A stretch of DNA of 15,579 nucleotides from JACOVP01 sp964390715 (GCA_964390715.1 CAYMIM010000035.1:1-15579); one strand, 5' to 3'. Shown: positions 6,386 through 13,913, numbered from the stretch's first letter. The notes: generated from the letters alone by a model not told the origin. Program-made: numbers and translations.

Positions 6386-7630
6386 TCAATCTGCCAGCCG
6401 CTTATTAATCTTCTTAAGATTGAACAGAGTTATCTTTTGCAGGCTTTGATACAGTTTTGCATCTTCCCTGTTCTTTGAGCCTTTGGTATTATTTAGGTAT
6501 TCGTCAAGTAATCCAAATGGAATATCAAGAATAGGAATATCTAAAGATTGAAGCAAATGAAAAGTGATCAACCTTGTTGTTCTGCTGTTTCCATCAACAA
6601 AGGGATGAATATGCTGAAACTCATTGTGAAAATAAACTGCAAATCTTAGCACTTCCTCTAAAGGTACATTTTTCCTTTTAATAAACTCATTATACTTATC
6701 AAACAGCTTTTCCAGCTCTTCTCTAATCTTTCCAGGATGAGTGGTTTTAAAACTAGGATTTCCTTTAATGCGCACGGGAATTGTTCTTATACTTCCAGCA
6801 AGATATGCATGATGTCTCATTGCGATTTTATGGTACTCCAAGACTGATTGCAAGCTTAGAGGTTTTCTTTCATTCGTATCTTTCATCATCTGAAACATAG
6901 CTTCCTGATAGTTCTTTATCTCGTCAACATCTACAGTCTTTAAGTTTGCAGGAATTAATTTGTCTTTTAAGATCTTAATTGTATCTGGGAGAGTAATAGG
7001 ATTGCCCTCTAGGGAAAGGCTATGATAAATAAACGAAATTTCGAACTCACCCACTATTCTTTGATATTTTACCTCATCTTTCTTTTTTAGTTTTTGATAG
7101 GTCTTCAATTCTTTCTTTATTTCTTCAATATAACTCTTTGAACCTTCGACACTAACTGGATGTCTATATCCAAAATAGACCAATAAATTGTTAAGCAAAA
7201 CATTATAGAATATCTTAGCCCTTAGTGGTTTTTCAGAAATAATGAGTATCATACCATATCTATCTAAAATATCCATATACTTTTTTACTGTTCTTGGATT
7301 GAGCCTTATATTTTTAGAGTTAATTTCTTCTTTTTGTAAAGACAAACTGATAAACCGCGCAAAGTTTCTATCTAAAATGAGATTATAGTTTATTCCATTT
7401 TTTATGCAATACAAGATTAATCCGTATAACGCCTCTGACTTTTTTGAGATAACCGCCTGAAATCCATCTTTCTTTTTTATCAATAAATTTTCTTTCGCTA
7501 ACTCTCTTAAATATCTATGAATTATATGGTATTCTCTTTCATCTTTCCTTAACTTTCTAACTACTTCTATGGGTTTCAGCACTGCCCTGTTCTTGTAGAC
7601 TATTTCAAAGACATCATACTTAGTAGCCAT
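6386..7630 (-). CDS. Fic-family AMP-transferase (class II-like) with N-terminal winged-helix domains
   Basis: The protein has 414 residues. Residues 1-62 form a predicted winged helix. A second HTH-like segment lies at 107-142 (RTVKKYMDILDRYGMILI, then a wing). The Fic core follows, with HPFVDGNSRTTR at 342-353 carrying the catalytic His342. The usual motif is HPFxxGNGRxxR, so the second glycine is Ser349 here. An inhibitory helix motif of the SxxxEGN form is seen as Ser204 to Glu208-Gly-Asn210, upstream of the core, as in class II Fic proteins, where the Glu blocks ATP binding. Fic enzymes transfer AMP (sometimes other nucleotides) to Tyr, Ser or Thr hydroxyls of a target protein. The DNA-binding part suggests autoregulation through the upstream repeats. 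The gene ends exactly where the copied 3' end of the large nucleotidyltransferase begins. TATA centre to ATG is about 27 bp, so it is leaderless. Confidence 0.85.
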   Translation of the reverse strand: MATKYDVFEIVYKNRAVLKPIEVVRKLRKDEREYHIIHRYLRELAKENLLIKKKDGFQAVISKKSEALYGLILYCIKNGINYNLILDRNFARFISLSLQKEEINSKNIRLNPRTVKKYMDILDRYGMILIISEKPLRAKIFYNVLLNNLLVYFGYRHPVSVEGSKSYIEEIKKELKTYQKLKKKDEVKYQRIVGEFEISFIYHSLSLEGNPITLPDTIKILKDKLIPANLKTVDVDEIKNYQEAMFQMMKDTNERKPLSLQSVLEYHKIAMRHHAYLAGSIRTIPVRIKGNPSFKTTHPGKIREELEKLFDKYNEFIKRKNVPLEEVLRFAVYFHNEFQHIHPFVDGNSRTTRLITFHLLQSLDIPILDIPFGLLDEYLNNTKGSKNREDAKLYQSLQKITLFNLKKINKRLAD

Positions 7631-7651
7631 ACTCTATTTAGCACTTTAGAG

Positions 7652-7660
7652 TTTATAAAT
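7652..7660 (-). promoter_or_regulatory. Predicted TATA box of the Fic gene
   Basis: ATTTATAAA on the minus strand is centred about 26 bp before ATG 7630 and predicts a leaderless transcript. The first copy of the repeat module begins 5 bp further upstream at 7665. Confidence 0.65.
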
Positions 7661-7664
7661 ATTG

Positions 7665-7786
7665 CTATTTTGTATAGAATATTACAAAATCTGTAAGAAA
7701 CAATACAAAATATAACTACATGCTCCTCTTAATTGATCTATTTTGTATCATTTTATAACTATTCTGTAAGTTTTAGTACAAAATAG
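7665..7786. repeat. Two copies of a ~48-nt operator-like module upstream of the Fic gene
   Basis: Copy 1 spans 7665-7712 and copy 2 spans 7738-7786, a period of 73 bp. Each begins CTATTTTGTAT, carries TCTGTAAG in its middle and ends ATACAAAATA or GTACAAAATAG. The ends of each copy are inverted repeats of each other: CTATTTTGTA and TACAAAATAG match perfectly over 10 bp in copy 2. A further TTACAAAAT (7682-7690) sits inside copy 1, so the core TATTTTGTA/TACAAAATA occurs five times in both orientations. The block abuts the Fic TATA box and looks like a cooperative operator. The Fic protein's own winged helices are the likely binders, which is inference. It is too irregular for a CRISPR array. 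Confidence 0.75.
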
Positions 7787-7955
7787 CTCTATCTGCTTCT
7801 TAGTTGACTTATATTGGAGATAATATTTGTGGCATCTTATACTCTCCTCTTTTTTCTTACGCTGATACCAGAACAACGAACACGCTTGGAAAAACAACAT
7901 TAGACAGAGAGGATCTTAGACATAGACATAAGAAAATTAAACATCAAAACCTTAT
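7787..7955. other. Non-coding remainder of the 325-bp gap between the Fic and large nucleotidyltransferase genes
   Basis: I see no ORF longer than about 20 codons, no tRNA and no promoter that would serve a gene. The stretch contains a short direct repeat, TTAGACA (7900-7906 and 7916-7922). A T-rich stretch follows the stop at 7956 on the minus strand and may end transcription of the large nucleotidyltransferase gene. Confidence 0.5.
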
Positions 7956-9731
7956 TTAATCACTGACTTGGACTTCGACGTCTTTGCCATAAAGCTTTCT
8001 GAGATCTTCGAAAATCTTTTCTTTGATGAACACTTTAGGAGGTATTTTCACTTCCGCGAGCTTTTTTTCAAGCGCTTCCAATGAACTTTTCTGCAACTCC
8101 CCTATGCCACCATTTTCAAAGAGCTTAGCCTTGACGACAGATTTCTTTTCCGCGTCAATGTCTTCTAATATGAAAGCTTCCTTGTCCAACAAGAAGACGT
8201 CACCGAACTTTTCACCATACTTAATTCTGATGCGAGCGCGCTCCACTTCAGCACCTCGTTTTCTCTGGACGTATTCGACAACTGTTCTAATAAATGTCGC
8301 GGTTTCTCTTCTGACCTTTTCAATCTCATGCTTATTCATCTTGGTGTAATCATCTTTGACCCTGATAATGTCCTTAAAGTCATCTAAAAACTTCTTAGGG
8401 AATTTTCCTTGGTCAACCAATCGCTTCAAACCGACTGTATGCTTGATCTTCTGCATGCCCTCCACCATGAAGACTTCTTCAACAGCGCGAGTGCAACTTT
8501 CATACAATTCATTGACAAATTTCTTTTCTGTCTGCTTTTCAATCTGACTAAATAACTTCTTGATACGCTGCAAATAGTCCTTGACATCCGTCAATAATTT
8601 ATCCAGCTGTTTTCCTGAGATTTCTTTGATAACACCATGCTCGATATCTTTGTGTGTCTTTACTGTCTCCGCAAGAATGTTAGCGTATTTCTGCTCCAAT
8701 AATTTTTCTCTCTTGACGAAGATTTCTTCAACAAGATTAACCGTTTCTTTTGGCGTTGGTGGAGGGACTCCATATAACATCAAGGCAGCCTGACTTGGAT
8801 TGAGCGCGGCATAGTACAAATCTTCTCCAACGATAGTTAAGAGTGTGCCTTTCGCTCTGTCCACTAAACGAGTACCCATGTCCATGTGCACATCAATAGC
8901 TTCTGGTGAAGGGCGGATACGACCCATCTGCAACAATAATTTCCAGGACATGAAGATGCCACGATCATACAACGGAACTCCGTCTCTGAGGAACGTGAAA
9001 ATAACTGGGCTTGCTTCCTTAATTGCGTCCCAGAAATCAGTTAAGATATATACTTGAATATGAAATTCTTTCTTGACGCCCGCGATGGTCGCGGCTTCAT
9101 AGCCCATGCTTCTGATAATAGCGCCGAGCTTGTCTCTTAACTCCAGACGATTCATCTTTTTGACATCAGTGTCATCAATAACTACGGCAATGTCAATGTC
9201 ATTACTTTTTGCGTCACCACGGAACAAACTGCCGACAGCGACATAACTGACTACGTATTTCTCGAACTTCTTGATCACCATGGACCGATGGATTTCACTG
9301 ACTTTCAAAGCGCCGAGCAAATCTTTTGGATCATAGACGAAGAAACTATAGGCAATGAGATTAATCAATTCATATTTACCGTCGAAACAGGCTTCACGCA
9401 ACTCTGTCAAGATCAAGGATTGTGGTTTTAAGTCCTTGTCAATTTCTTTCGCGATCTTATCCAAGGAAGCCGCGACTTTGTCACGGAAGATAAATTTGTC
9501 TTCTTTGAGGTCCTGCGTGTCATCTACGAGAACGAGAACATCGTTGACAGTTGACTCTTTCTTTTCTGGAGGCAAGAGAGCTATACCAATAATCTCTTTG
9601 TGTTTCTCCAGAGATTTCTTTTTGAACTTCTCTAGCTGCCCTTTTAACTTGTCAAATTTCTTTTTTAGCTCTTCTTCTGACATCTGCGGCGCAGGTGGTT
9701 GTTGAGAAGGAAGTTGCGGCTGCTCGTTCAT
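7956..9731 (-). CDS. Large nucleotidyltransferase-domain protein with a long helical C-terminal region
   Basis: The protein has 591 residues. A Pro/Gln-rich N-terminus (1-18) is followed by a charged coiled-coil-like helix (20-45) and an alpha/beta stretch. The polymerase-beta-type nucleotidyltransferase core carries GSLFRGDAKSNDIDIAVVID: Gly167-Ser168, then Asp178 and Asp180, so GSX9DXD with the metal-binding pair intact. Residues 255-480 are helical and charged, with HEPN-like spacing around EDLYYAALNPSQAALML, though no RX4-6H ribonuclease motif is evident. The C-terminal 100 residues form a mixed domain (VERARIRIKYGEKFGDVFLL). Acceptor and function are unknown. The C-terminal 18 residues are copied at 6319-6375. 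The start is supported by a TATA box about 27 bp upstream, giving a leaderless mRNA. The nucleotidyltransferase call is firm, the rest is description. Confidence 0.78.
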   Translation of the reverse strand: MNEQPQLPSQQPPAPQMSEEELKKKFDKLKGQLEKFKKKSLEKHKEIIGIALLPPEKKESTVNDVLVLVDDTQDLKEDKFIFRDKVAASLDKIAKEIDKDLKPQSLILTELREACFDGKYELINLIAYSFFVYDPKDLLGALKVSEIHRSMVIKKFEKYVVSYVAVGSLFRGDAKSNDIDIAVVIDDTDVKKMNRLELRDKLGAIIRSMGYEAATIAGVKKEFHIQVYILTDFWDAIKEASPVIFTFLRDGVPLYDRGIFMSWKLLLQMGRIRPSPEAIDVHMDMGTRLVDRAKGTLLTIVGEDLYYAALNPSQAALMLYGVPPPTPKETVNLVEEIFVKREKLLEQKYANILAETVKTHKDIEHGVIKEISGKQLDKLLTDVKDYLQRIKKLFSQIEKQTEKKFVNELYESCTRAVEEVFMVEGMQKIKHTVGLKRLVDQGKFPKKFLDDFKDIIRVKDDYTKMNKHEIEKVRRETATFIRTVVEYVQRKRGAEVERARIRIKYGEKFGDVFLLDKEAFILEDIDAEKKSVVKAKLFENGGIGELQKSSLEALEKKLAEVKIPPKVFIKEKIFEDLRKLYGKDVEVQVSD

Positions 9732-9753
9732 ATAAAAAGAAGAATAGTAGTTG

Positions 9754-9762
9754 TTTTTAAAA
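9754..9762 (-). promoter_or_regulatory. Predicted TATA box of the large nucleotidyltransferase gene
   Basis: TTTTAAAAA on the minus strand is centred about 27 bp before ATG 9731. It lies in the 38-bp gap after the small Cys-rich gene, so the large gene need not depend on that gene's transcript. Confidence 0.5.
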
Positions 9763-9769
9763 CTTGTGT

Positions 9770-9952
9770 TTACTCAGTAAAGAAAGTTCTACAAGTACCA
9801 CGACAAGGACTATTACCGCCACACGTGCAACCGAGATATTTGGTTGTCTTTTTTCTCTCTGGTTGATATGTCTTTGTTGCTTTGTATGTTGTCTGAGCAC
9901 TGTACTCCTCTTTGCTCTTTCCGTAAGCTGCTTTCTGTGTTGTGTATGCCAT
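9770..9952 (-). CDS. Small protein with a C-terminal Cys cluster
   Basis: The protein has 60 residues, starting MAYTTQKAAYGKSKEEY. The first 40 residues are Tyr/Thr/Lys-rich and look disordered. The tail YLGCTCGGNSPCRGTCRTFF carries four cysteines in a CxCx5Cx3C arrangement, which could bind zinc or an iron-sulfur cluster, or form disulfides. No signal peptide or membrane helix is present, so a cytoplasmic metal site is likelier. An in-frame ATG 15 nt upstream exists, but the TATA-like TTTAAAAA at 9974-9981 is centred about 26 bp before ATG 9952, which favours the shorter, leaderless start. It lies in the same direction as the large nucleotidyltransferase gene, 38 bp upstream of it. Not recognised as a known family. 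Competing open frames on the plus strand have no promoter or composition support. Confidence 0.55.
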   Translation of the reverse strand: MAYTTQKAAYGKSKEEYSAQTTYKATKTYQPERKKTTKYLGCTCGGNSPCRGTCRTFFTE

Positions 9953-9973
9953 AACTCCGCAAATCAACTCTTG

Positions 9974-9981
9974 TTTTTAAA
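9974..9981 (-). promoter_or_regulatory. Predicted TATA box of the small Cys-rich protein gene
   Basis: TTTAAAAA on the minus strand sits about 26 bp before ATG 9952 and supports that start over the one 15 nt further upstream. Confidence 0.45.
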
Positions 9982-10005
9982 GGTTCTTGGGTTAATGACA
10001 ATACC

Positions 10006-10013
10006 TTTATAAA
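10006..10013 (+). promoter_or_regulatory. Predicted TATA box of the surface protein/kinase operon
   Basis: TTTATAAA is a symmetric TATA box centred about 30 bp before ATG 10040. It predicts a leader of only a few nucleotides. Confidence 0.6.
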
Positions 10014-10039
10014 TCACTGCCCGATAGTATCACTCCACA

Positions 10040-11245
10040 ATGAAGGTACTTTTTTCAACCCTACTCTGTGCATTTTTATTACTTGTTGTTGTCACTGTTG
10101 ATGCAGTTGATTTTGAGATTGTTGGCGGTACTTCACAACTCTCTTTTGGAGGTTCGAACGAACACAAGAAAGAAACCTTCACGCAGACGTTTAAAGTCAA
10201 AAATAATATCCCTGCCGTTGACACTATCAGTCTAAGAGCTTTTACTAAAGTCGTTACGGTAAAAAATGATTTTCGAGAATCTAATGTTCAGATTAGTGCA
10301 TCCCCCGACACTATAGCTTTCGGTCAGGAATCAACCATTACTGTTACGGTCAAACCTGAAGATTTTGATATTGTTGACAATGATTTGAAAAAACGCGGCT
10401 CTGTAGAGATTGGAACTCTTGCTCTTGAAGCAGAGAAATTTAATACAACCGAGAACATTGTTGTTGGTAAGGTAACAACATCTACACTCACTCTCAAACT
10501 TGAACTCAAAAATGATTTGGACTTGATTAGTGTTGAACTTAAAGGCAGTGAAGGTACTTTTAACACTATTGGTGCGGATTCTACGCAGACCATTACAGTT
10601 GACGAGGACTACAGCCTGAAATTCAAAGTGAAAAATACTTTTGATAGCTCTTCCAATATAGAATTACAAAATATCAATATCAAAATTTTTTCTGATGACT
10701 TAGGTCTTGACAAATCAACGTCGATCAGCGAAGTTCTCGCTGGCGCCACTGGGGAAAAAACAACTACTATCTCTGTAAAAGATACTGGCACTGGCGAAGT
10801 CAAACTCCTAGTTACTGGTGATGATAAATTTGGCGGCAAGCATGGAGAACTGTTTCTTTTTAATTTCAAAGTTGTAGAACAAGTTGAGGAAGAACCTAGC
10901 AATCCTGATGACGGCGATGGCGATGGTGTTGTTGATTCGAAAGATGAATGTCTAGACACGGTCAGTGTTTGTGAAGTTGACGCTGTTGGTTGCCCTATTG
11001 ACAGCGATAATGATGGCACTTGCGACGCTTTAGATCCGACACCGCGACCGATAGAACGAGAACAAAATAAGAAGACTACTCTTGACTCTGGTTCCGAAGA
11101 TGAGGCAATTCAAGAGGACACTACGAAAGAGAAAAAAGAAAGCTCTACTGACGCAGATAGCACGTCTGGATTTATTCCTTTCTTGATTGGCTTCGCTGTC
11201 GGCATCATGGTGACCGCTGGCTTTAGCGTGCTGATTAAAAGTTAA
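10040..11245 (+). CDS. Secreted, membrane-anchored surface protein with beta-sandwich region and TSP3-like calcium repeats
   Basis: The protein has 401 residues. The signal peptide is residues 1-22 (hydrophobic run, cleavage after VDA). Residues 23-280 are a chain of beta strands rich in Thr, Ser, Val and Lys, with FKVKN occurring twice (FKVKNNIPAV near 50 and FKVKNTFDSS near 195). This suggests two or more related Ig-like or CARDB-like domains. Residues 288-335 match thrombospondin type 3 calcium repeats: DDGDGDGVVDSKDEC and CPIDSDNDGTCDALDPTP, with Asp at alternate positions and paired Cys. A disordered Glu/Lys/Ser/Thr stretch leads to a C-terminal membrane helix (about 378-398) with a short cytoplasmic KS tail. 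The protein should sit on the outer face of the membrane and may take part in an S-layer or adhesion. The kinase-like gene follows after 5 nt. Confidence 0.8.
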   Translation: MKVLFSTLLCAFLLLVVVTVDAVDFEIVGGTSQLSFGGSNEHKKETFTQTFKVKNNIPAVDTISLRAFTKVVTVKNDFRESNVQISASPDTIAFGQESTITVTVKPEDFDIVDNDLKKRGSVEIGTLALEAEKFNTTENIVVGKVTTSTLTLKLELKNDLDLISVELKGSEGTFNTIGADSTQTITVDEDYSLKFKVKNTFDSSSNIELQNINIKIFSDDLGLDKSTSISEVLAGATGEKTTTISVKDTGTGEVKLLVTGDDKFGGKHGELFLFNFKVVEQVEEEPSNPDDGDGDGVVDSKDECLDTVSVCEVDAVGCPIDSDNDGTCDALDPTPRPIEREQNKKTTLDSGSEDEAIQEDTTKEKKESSTDADSTSGFIPFLIGFAVGIMVTAGFSVLIKS

Positions 11246-11250
11246 CGCTT

Positions 11251-12975
11251 ATGAGTGAGAATCTAGAAAGTTTAGAAGAAAAAGTTACTGATGAAGAAAT
11301 TGCTCTTTCTCGACGATTGTATAATAAACAGAAATTGATTCTCAAATTGACAATACCACTCACAAGTATAACGACCTTCTCTTGGATTTTAAGTGACCCT
11401 TATTTTCCTGAACCTTATTTTTCTGCTGCCCATGTATTAGTTCTTTCTTGTTTATTTGCTAGATCTATGACTCTTCCTATAAATTTTGTCTCATTCAAAT
11501 CACTTCGTGCTCTTGTTCAGGGAATGTATAGCGGTCTACGCTTCTTAGGAAATCGATCTCTTGAAGAAAGGTTTCAACAAGAAAATAAACCACTTGTACA
11601 GTTTCATGAAGGACTTATCCCATACACTAAAGATCCTATTCTCAAAAGAAGATTTTATTGTTCTCTTGCCTTACTACAAAAAGATTATGAAGTTGCTTTT
11701 CGTCGAGCTATCCCTTTACTTGCAGCTCATGAAAAAAGTCCGACGAATGTTTCAAAAAAATTTATGGAAACAACGACTCGCCATTTCTCCAATAAAGTTG
11801 TTGGAAAAAAGCACCTCTTATGGCATCTTCATTATGGACTACAGTATTTAGCGACAGGCACCTATTCTTTGGCAGAAAAACATCTATCTCTAGCAGCAGA
11901 CTTGCCTGGAGAATTTCAAGCTCAAGCAGATTGCTTCTTTAATTATTGTCTTGAACTCCTTAGTAAAGTAAGAAGCAGTCACTCTGAAGAAAGTAAACCA
12001 AACTGGGCTAGAACTGTTGATATTTTACTGAAAGATCTTAACCACACCAAGCAATTTCGTCGCATTGGGGAATCACGCAACGAGGTCCTTCAAATCGGTG
12101 GAGAGGGGATTCTTCATGATACTTTTATCTTCAAAAAAAATAAATCCCCCGCTTATCTAGAAAAAGAACATGCTTTAAGCCAATGGTTATACGCGCTTTG
12201 TAAAGGAGGCACGTTAGTTGTGCAACCTCTCGCTTATACTTCTTATAATGATAGCGCCTTATATGTCTCTCGACGTCTTAAAGGCAAATCTTTAGCGGAA
12301 GCTCTTCGCCAGGAAACAGCCTCCGCATCCCTTTTACAAAAGGCAATAGATACGCTCTATCAATTTCAAACTATCGTCGCCGCAGCACAAAAAAGTTTAC
12401 CACCTAATCTTGTCACCGAAAGAGATTATCCTCGTTTTCTTAAAGAAAAATTTATTGATAGAGTCACTTCTGATACAACAAAACAACAAGAAATAATAAA
12501 CAATACATCATTTCTCGTCAATTTATTGTCTCAACATAAAAAAACCGTCATACATGGCGATTTTCATCCTGAGAATATCTATCGTGGCGATACTACTATG
12601 ACTATCTTAGATCCAGAGCATATGACTCTCGCGGCTTCAACTTTTGATCTTGTAGATTTATTAGAAAGTCCTTTTTATATAATGGATTCACAGCTCCTGC
12701 AACAGTTGACTCAGTACGCGCATGCTCGATGCGCCTCGCAGGCATCGCACGAACAGTGGTTTTTTTCTTCTTATCTCCCTGTCGCAGCCTATCGTAACAT
12801 TCATAGGATAGGCGCTGTTTTAGCTTCATCTAGCGCGCTAAACCCTGATGAATTTAAACGACGCAAGAATTTTTTTCGTCAAAATGCAACAAACTCCCTT
12901 ACTCAGCTAAGATCCGGCAATCGACAACTTTATGATTCTTGTCGAAGACTTGAAGACGTTTTAGCCATTGTTTGA
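11251..12975 (+). CDS. Membrane-associated APH/choline-kinase-like protein
   Basis: The protein has 574 residues. Two hydrophobic helices (about 27-48 and 60-82) anchor it. Residues 100-260 are helical pairs reminiscent of TPR repeats (ATGTYSLAEKHLSLAA). Residues 271-500 match the aminoglycoside-phosphotransferase-like kinase fold: a beta hairpin with candidate ATP lysine K295/K296 and Glu306, the Brenner motif HGDFHPEN (435-442, catalytic Asp437), and LDPEH (453-457) with metal-binding Asp454. The fold phosphorylates small molecules, and some members act on proteins or lipids. The substrate cannot be read here. It begins 5 nt after the surface protein stop without its own promoter, so both are made together. 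A link to a lipid, sugar or surface substrate is plausible. Its 3' end overlaps the opposite-strand AbrB-PhoU gene by 46 bp. Confidence 0.8.
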   Translation: MSENLESLEEKVTDEEIALSRRLYNKQKLILKLTIPLTSITTFSWILSDPYFPEPYFSAAHVLVLSCLFARSMTLPINFVSFKSLRALVQGMYSGLRFLGNRSLEERFQQENKPLVQFHEGLIPYTKDPILKRRFYCSLALLQKDYEVAFRRAIPLLAAHEKSPTNVSKKFMETTTRHFSNKVVGKKHLLWHLHYGLQYLATGTYSLAEKHLSLAADLPGEFQAQADCFFNYCLELLSKVRSSHSEESKPNWARTVDILLKDLNHTKQFRRIGESRNEVLQIGGEGILHDTFIFKKNKSPAYLEKEHALSQWLYALCKGGTLVVQPLAYTSYNDSALYVSRRLKGKSLAEALRQETASASLLQKAIDTLYQFQTIVAAAQKSLPPNLVTERDYPRFLKEKFIDRVTSDTTKQQEIINNTSFLVNLLSQHKKTVIHGDFHPENIYRGDTTMTILDPEHMTLAASTFDLVDLLESPFYIMDSQLLQQLTQYAHARCASQASHEQWFFSSYLPVAAYRNIHRIGAVLASSSALNPDEFKRRKNFFRQNATNSLTQLRSGNRQLYDSCRRLEDVLAIV

Positions 12976-13895
12976 AGAAAATTTAAAGTTAACTTTATTT
13001 CCATAACACTACGTATTTGCTGAATTACGTTTCTGAGTAGAATAAATGTAGCAACATCTGTTTGGTTCTGAAGCACTTCTGCTTTTTTTCTCATTTGGAC
13101 TTTTCGTTTTTCAAGACTTAAAAGATCTTGCTTCGCTTCAGTAAAATAAAACTTTTCCATGGCTGAAAGAAACAATTTTCCATCTTTTAAAAAATCTAAA
13201 ACCTCATCCCCTAAATCTTTTTTTAACAGATGAAGCGCTAAATGTTTCAAAGAGTCTCCTATCGCCTCTAATCGAAAAATAATACTTGTGAGCATCGGCG
13301 TTCCTGTATTTGTCTTGGTAAGAATACGAATGCAATAATCGCAGAATTTATTAACCTGAATATCCGCATATTGCGCCACATGATTAATGATCTTTTTATC
13401 TTTTGCTTCCATGCCTTGAATAATATCATCAAGCATAACTTGCAAAGAGAAAAATATGCGTCTAAAAATGACATTAAATTCTTCTTCTTTTATAGATGAT
13501 ATCTCTTTAATAACATAGGTGGATGGAGTGTTTCGAATAATTTCCATGCCTATACATCTATCAATGATTGTCTGCAACAGCTCATGTATTTCTACTTTCT
13601 TATCCAGCTTGTCATCCCTTACCGTTTCTTCTGAAAACTTAAGACGCATCTCATCGACACCCGATCTATAAGCCGCGGTAAGAGAATACCATATTAAAGA
13701 AACATTTAATTCATCTAAGTCTAACGAAAGTGTAGTTCCTTCTCGTATTTTCTTAGGGTTATGAAGCAGAATGTTGTCTTCTTGTTCTTCTACTTCTAAA
13801 ACATCGCCTTTCTTGACATTATACTTCTTGACCCATTTGCTCGGCAGAGAAACCATTAAGGTGCTAGGACCAATCTTATTTACTTTACGCTGCAT
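12930..13895 (-). CDS. AbrB-type DNA-binding domain fused to a PhoU domain (archaeal phosphate-uptake-type regulator)
   Basis: The protein has 321 residues. The N-terminus (1-50) is a SpoVT/AbrB swapped-hairpin DNA-binding domain: MQRKVNKIGPSTLMVSLPSK, then VKKGDVLEVEEQEDNILL. Residues 85-310 are long helices in the PhoU arrangement, two related three-helix bundles with Asp/Glu-rich spots near KFCDYC and AIGDSLKHL. The fusion is widespread in archaea and is usually annotated as a phosphate uptake regulator. No pst genes lie nearby, so the target is uncertain. The TATA box is centred about 23 bp before the ATG. The gene is convergent with the kinase gene, and its last 15 codons run through that gene's 3' end. 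Confidence 0.82.
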   Translation of the reverse strand: MQRKVNKIGPSTLMVSLPSKWVKKYNVKKGDVLEVEEQEDNILLHNPKKIREGTTLSLDLDELNVSLIWYSLTAAYRSGVDEMRLKFSEETVRDDKLDKKVEIHELLQTIIDRCIGMEIIRNTPSTYVIKEISSIKEEEFNVIFRRIFFSLQVMLDDIIQGMEAKDKKIINHVAQYADIQVNKFCDYCIRILTKTNTGTPMLTSIIFRLEAIGDSLKHLALHLLKKDLGDEVLDFLKDGKLFLSAMEKFYFTEAKQDLLSLEKRKVQMRKKAEVLQNQTDVATFILLRNVIQQIRSVMEIKLTLNFLQTMAKTSSSLRQES

Positions 13896-13913
13896 ACCGC
13901 AATATTTCCGGTT

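Noticed and set aside
7665..7786. CRISPR array
   Set aside because: Only two modules, with alternating-orientation 9-mers and no equal-length spacers or cas genes. An operator fits better.
8023..9705. Several plus-strand open frames opposite the large nucleotidyltransferase gene
   Set aside because: Ser/Phe-rich translations, no ribosome sites or promoters, and a clear gene with an intact GSX9DXD motif on the other strand.
9764..10012. Cys/Leu-rich plus-strand frame of 82 codons
   Set aside because: It is the complement of the small Cys-rich gene and its promoter region. The translation is the repetitive Cys/Leu/Ser type expected from antisense, and no ribosome site precedes it.
10324..11019. 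Minus-strand frames opposite the surface protein gene
   Set aside because: Ser/Thr-rich antisense translations of a beta-strand-rich, Thr/Ser-coding gene with a signal peptide and a membrane anchor.
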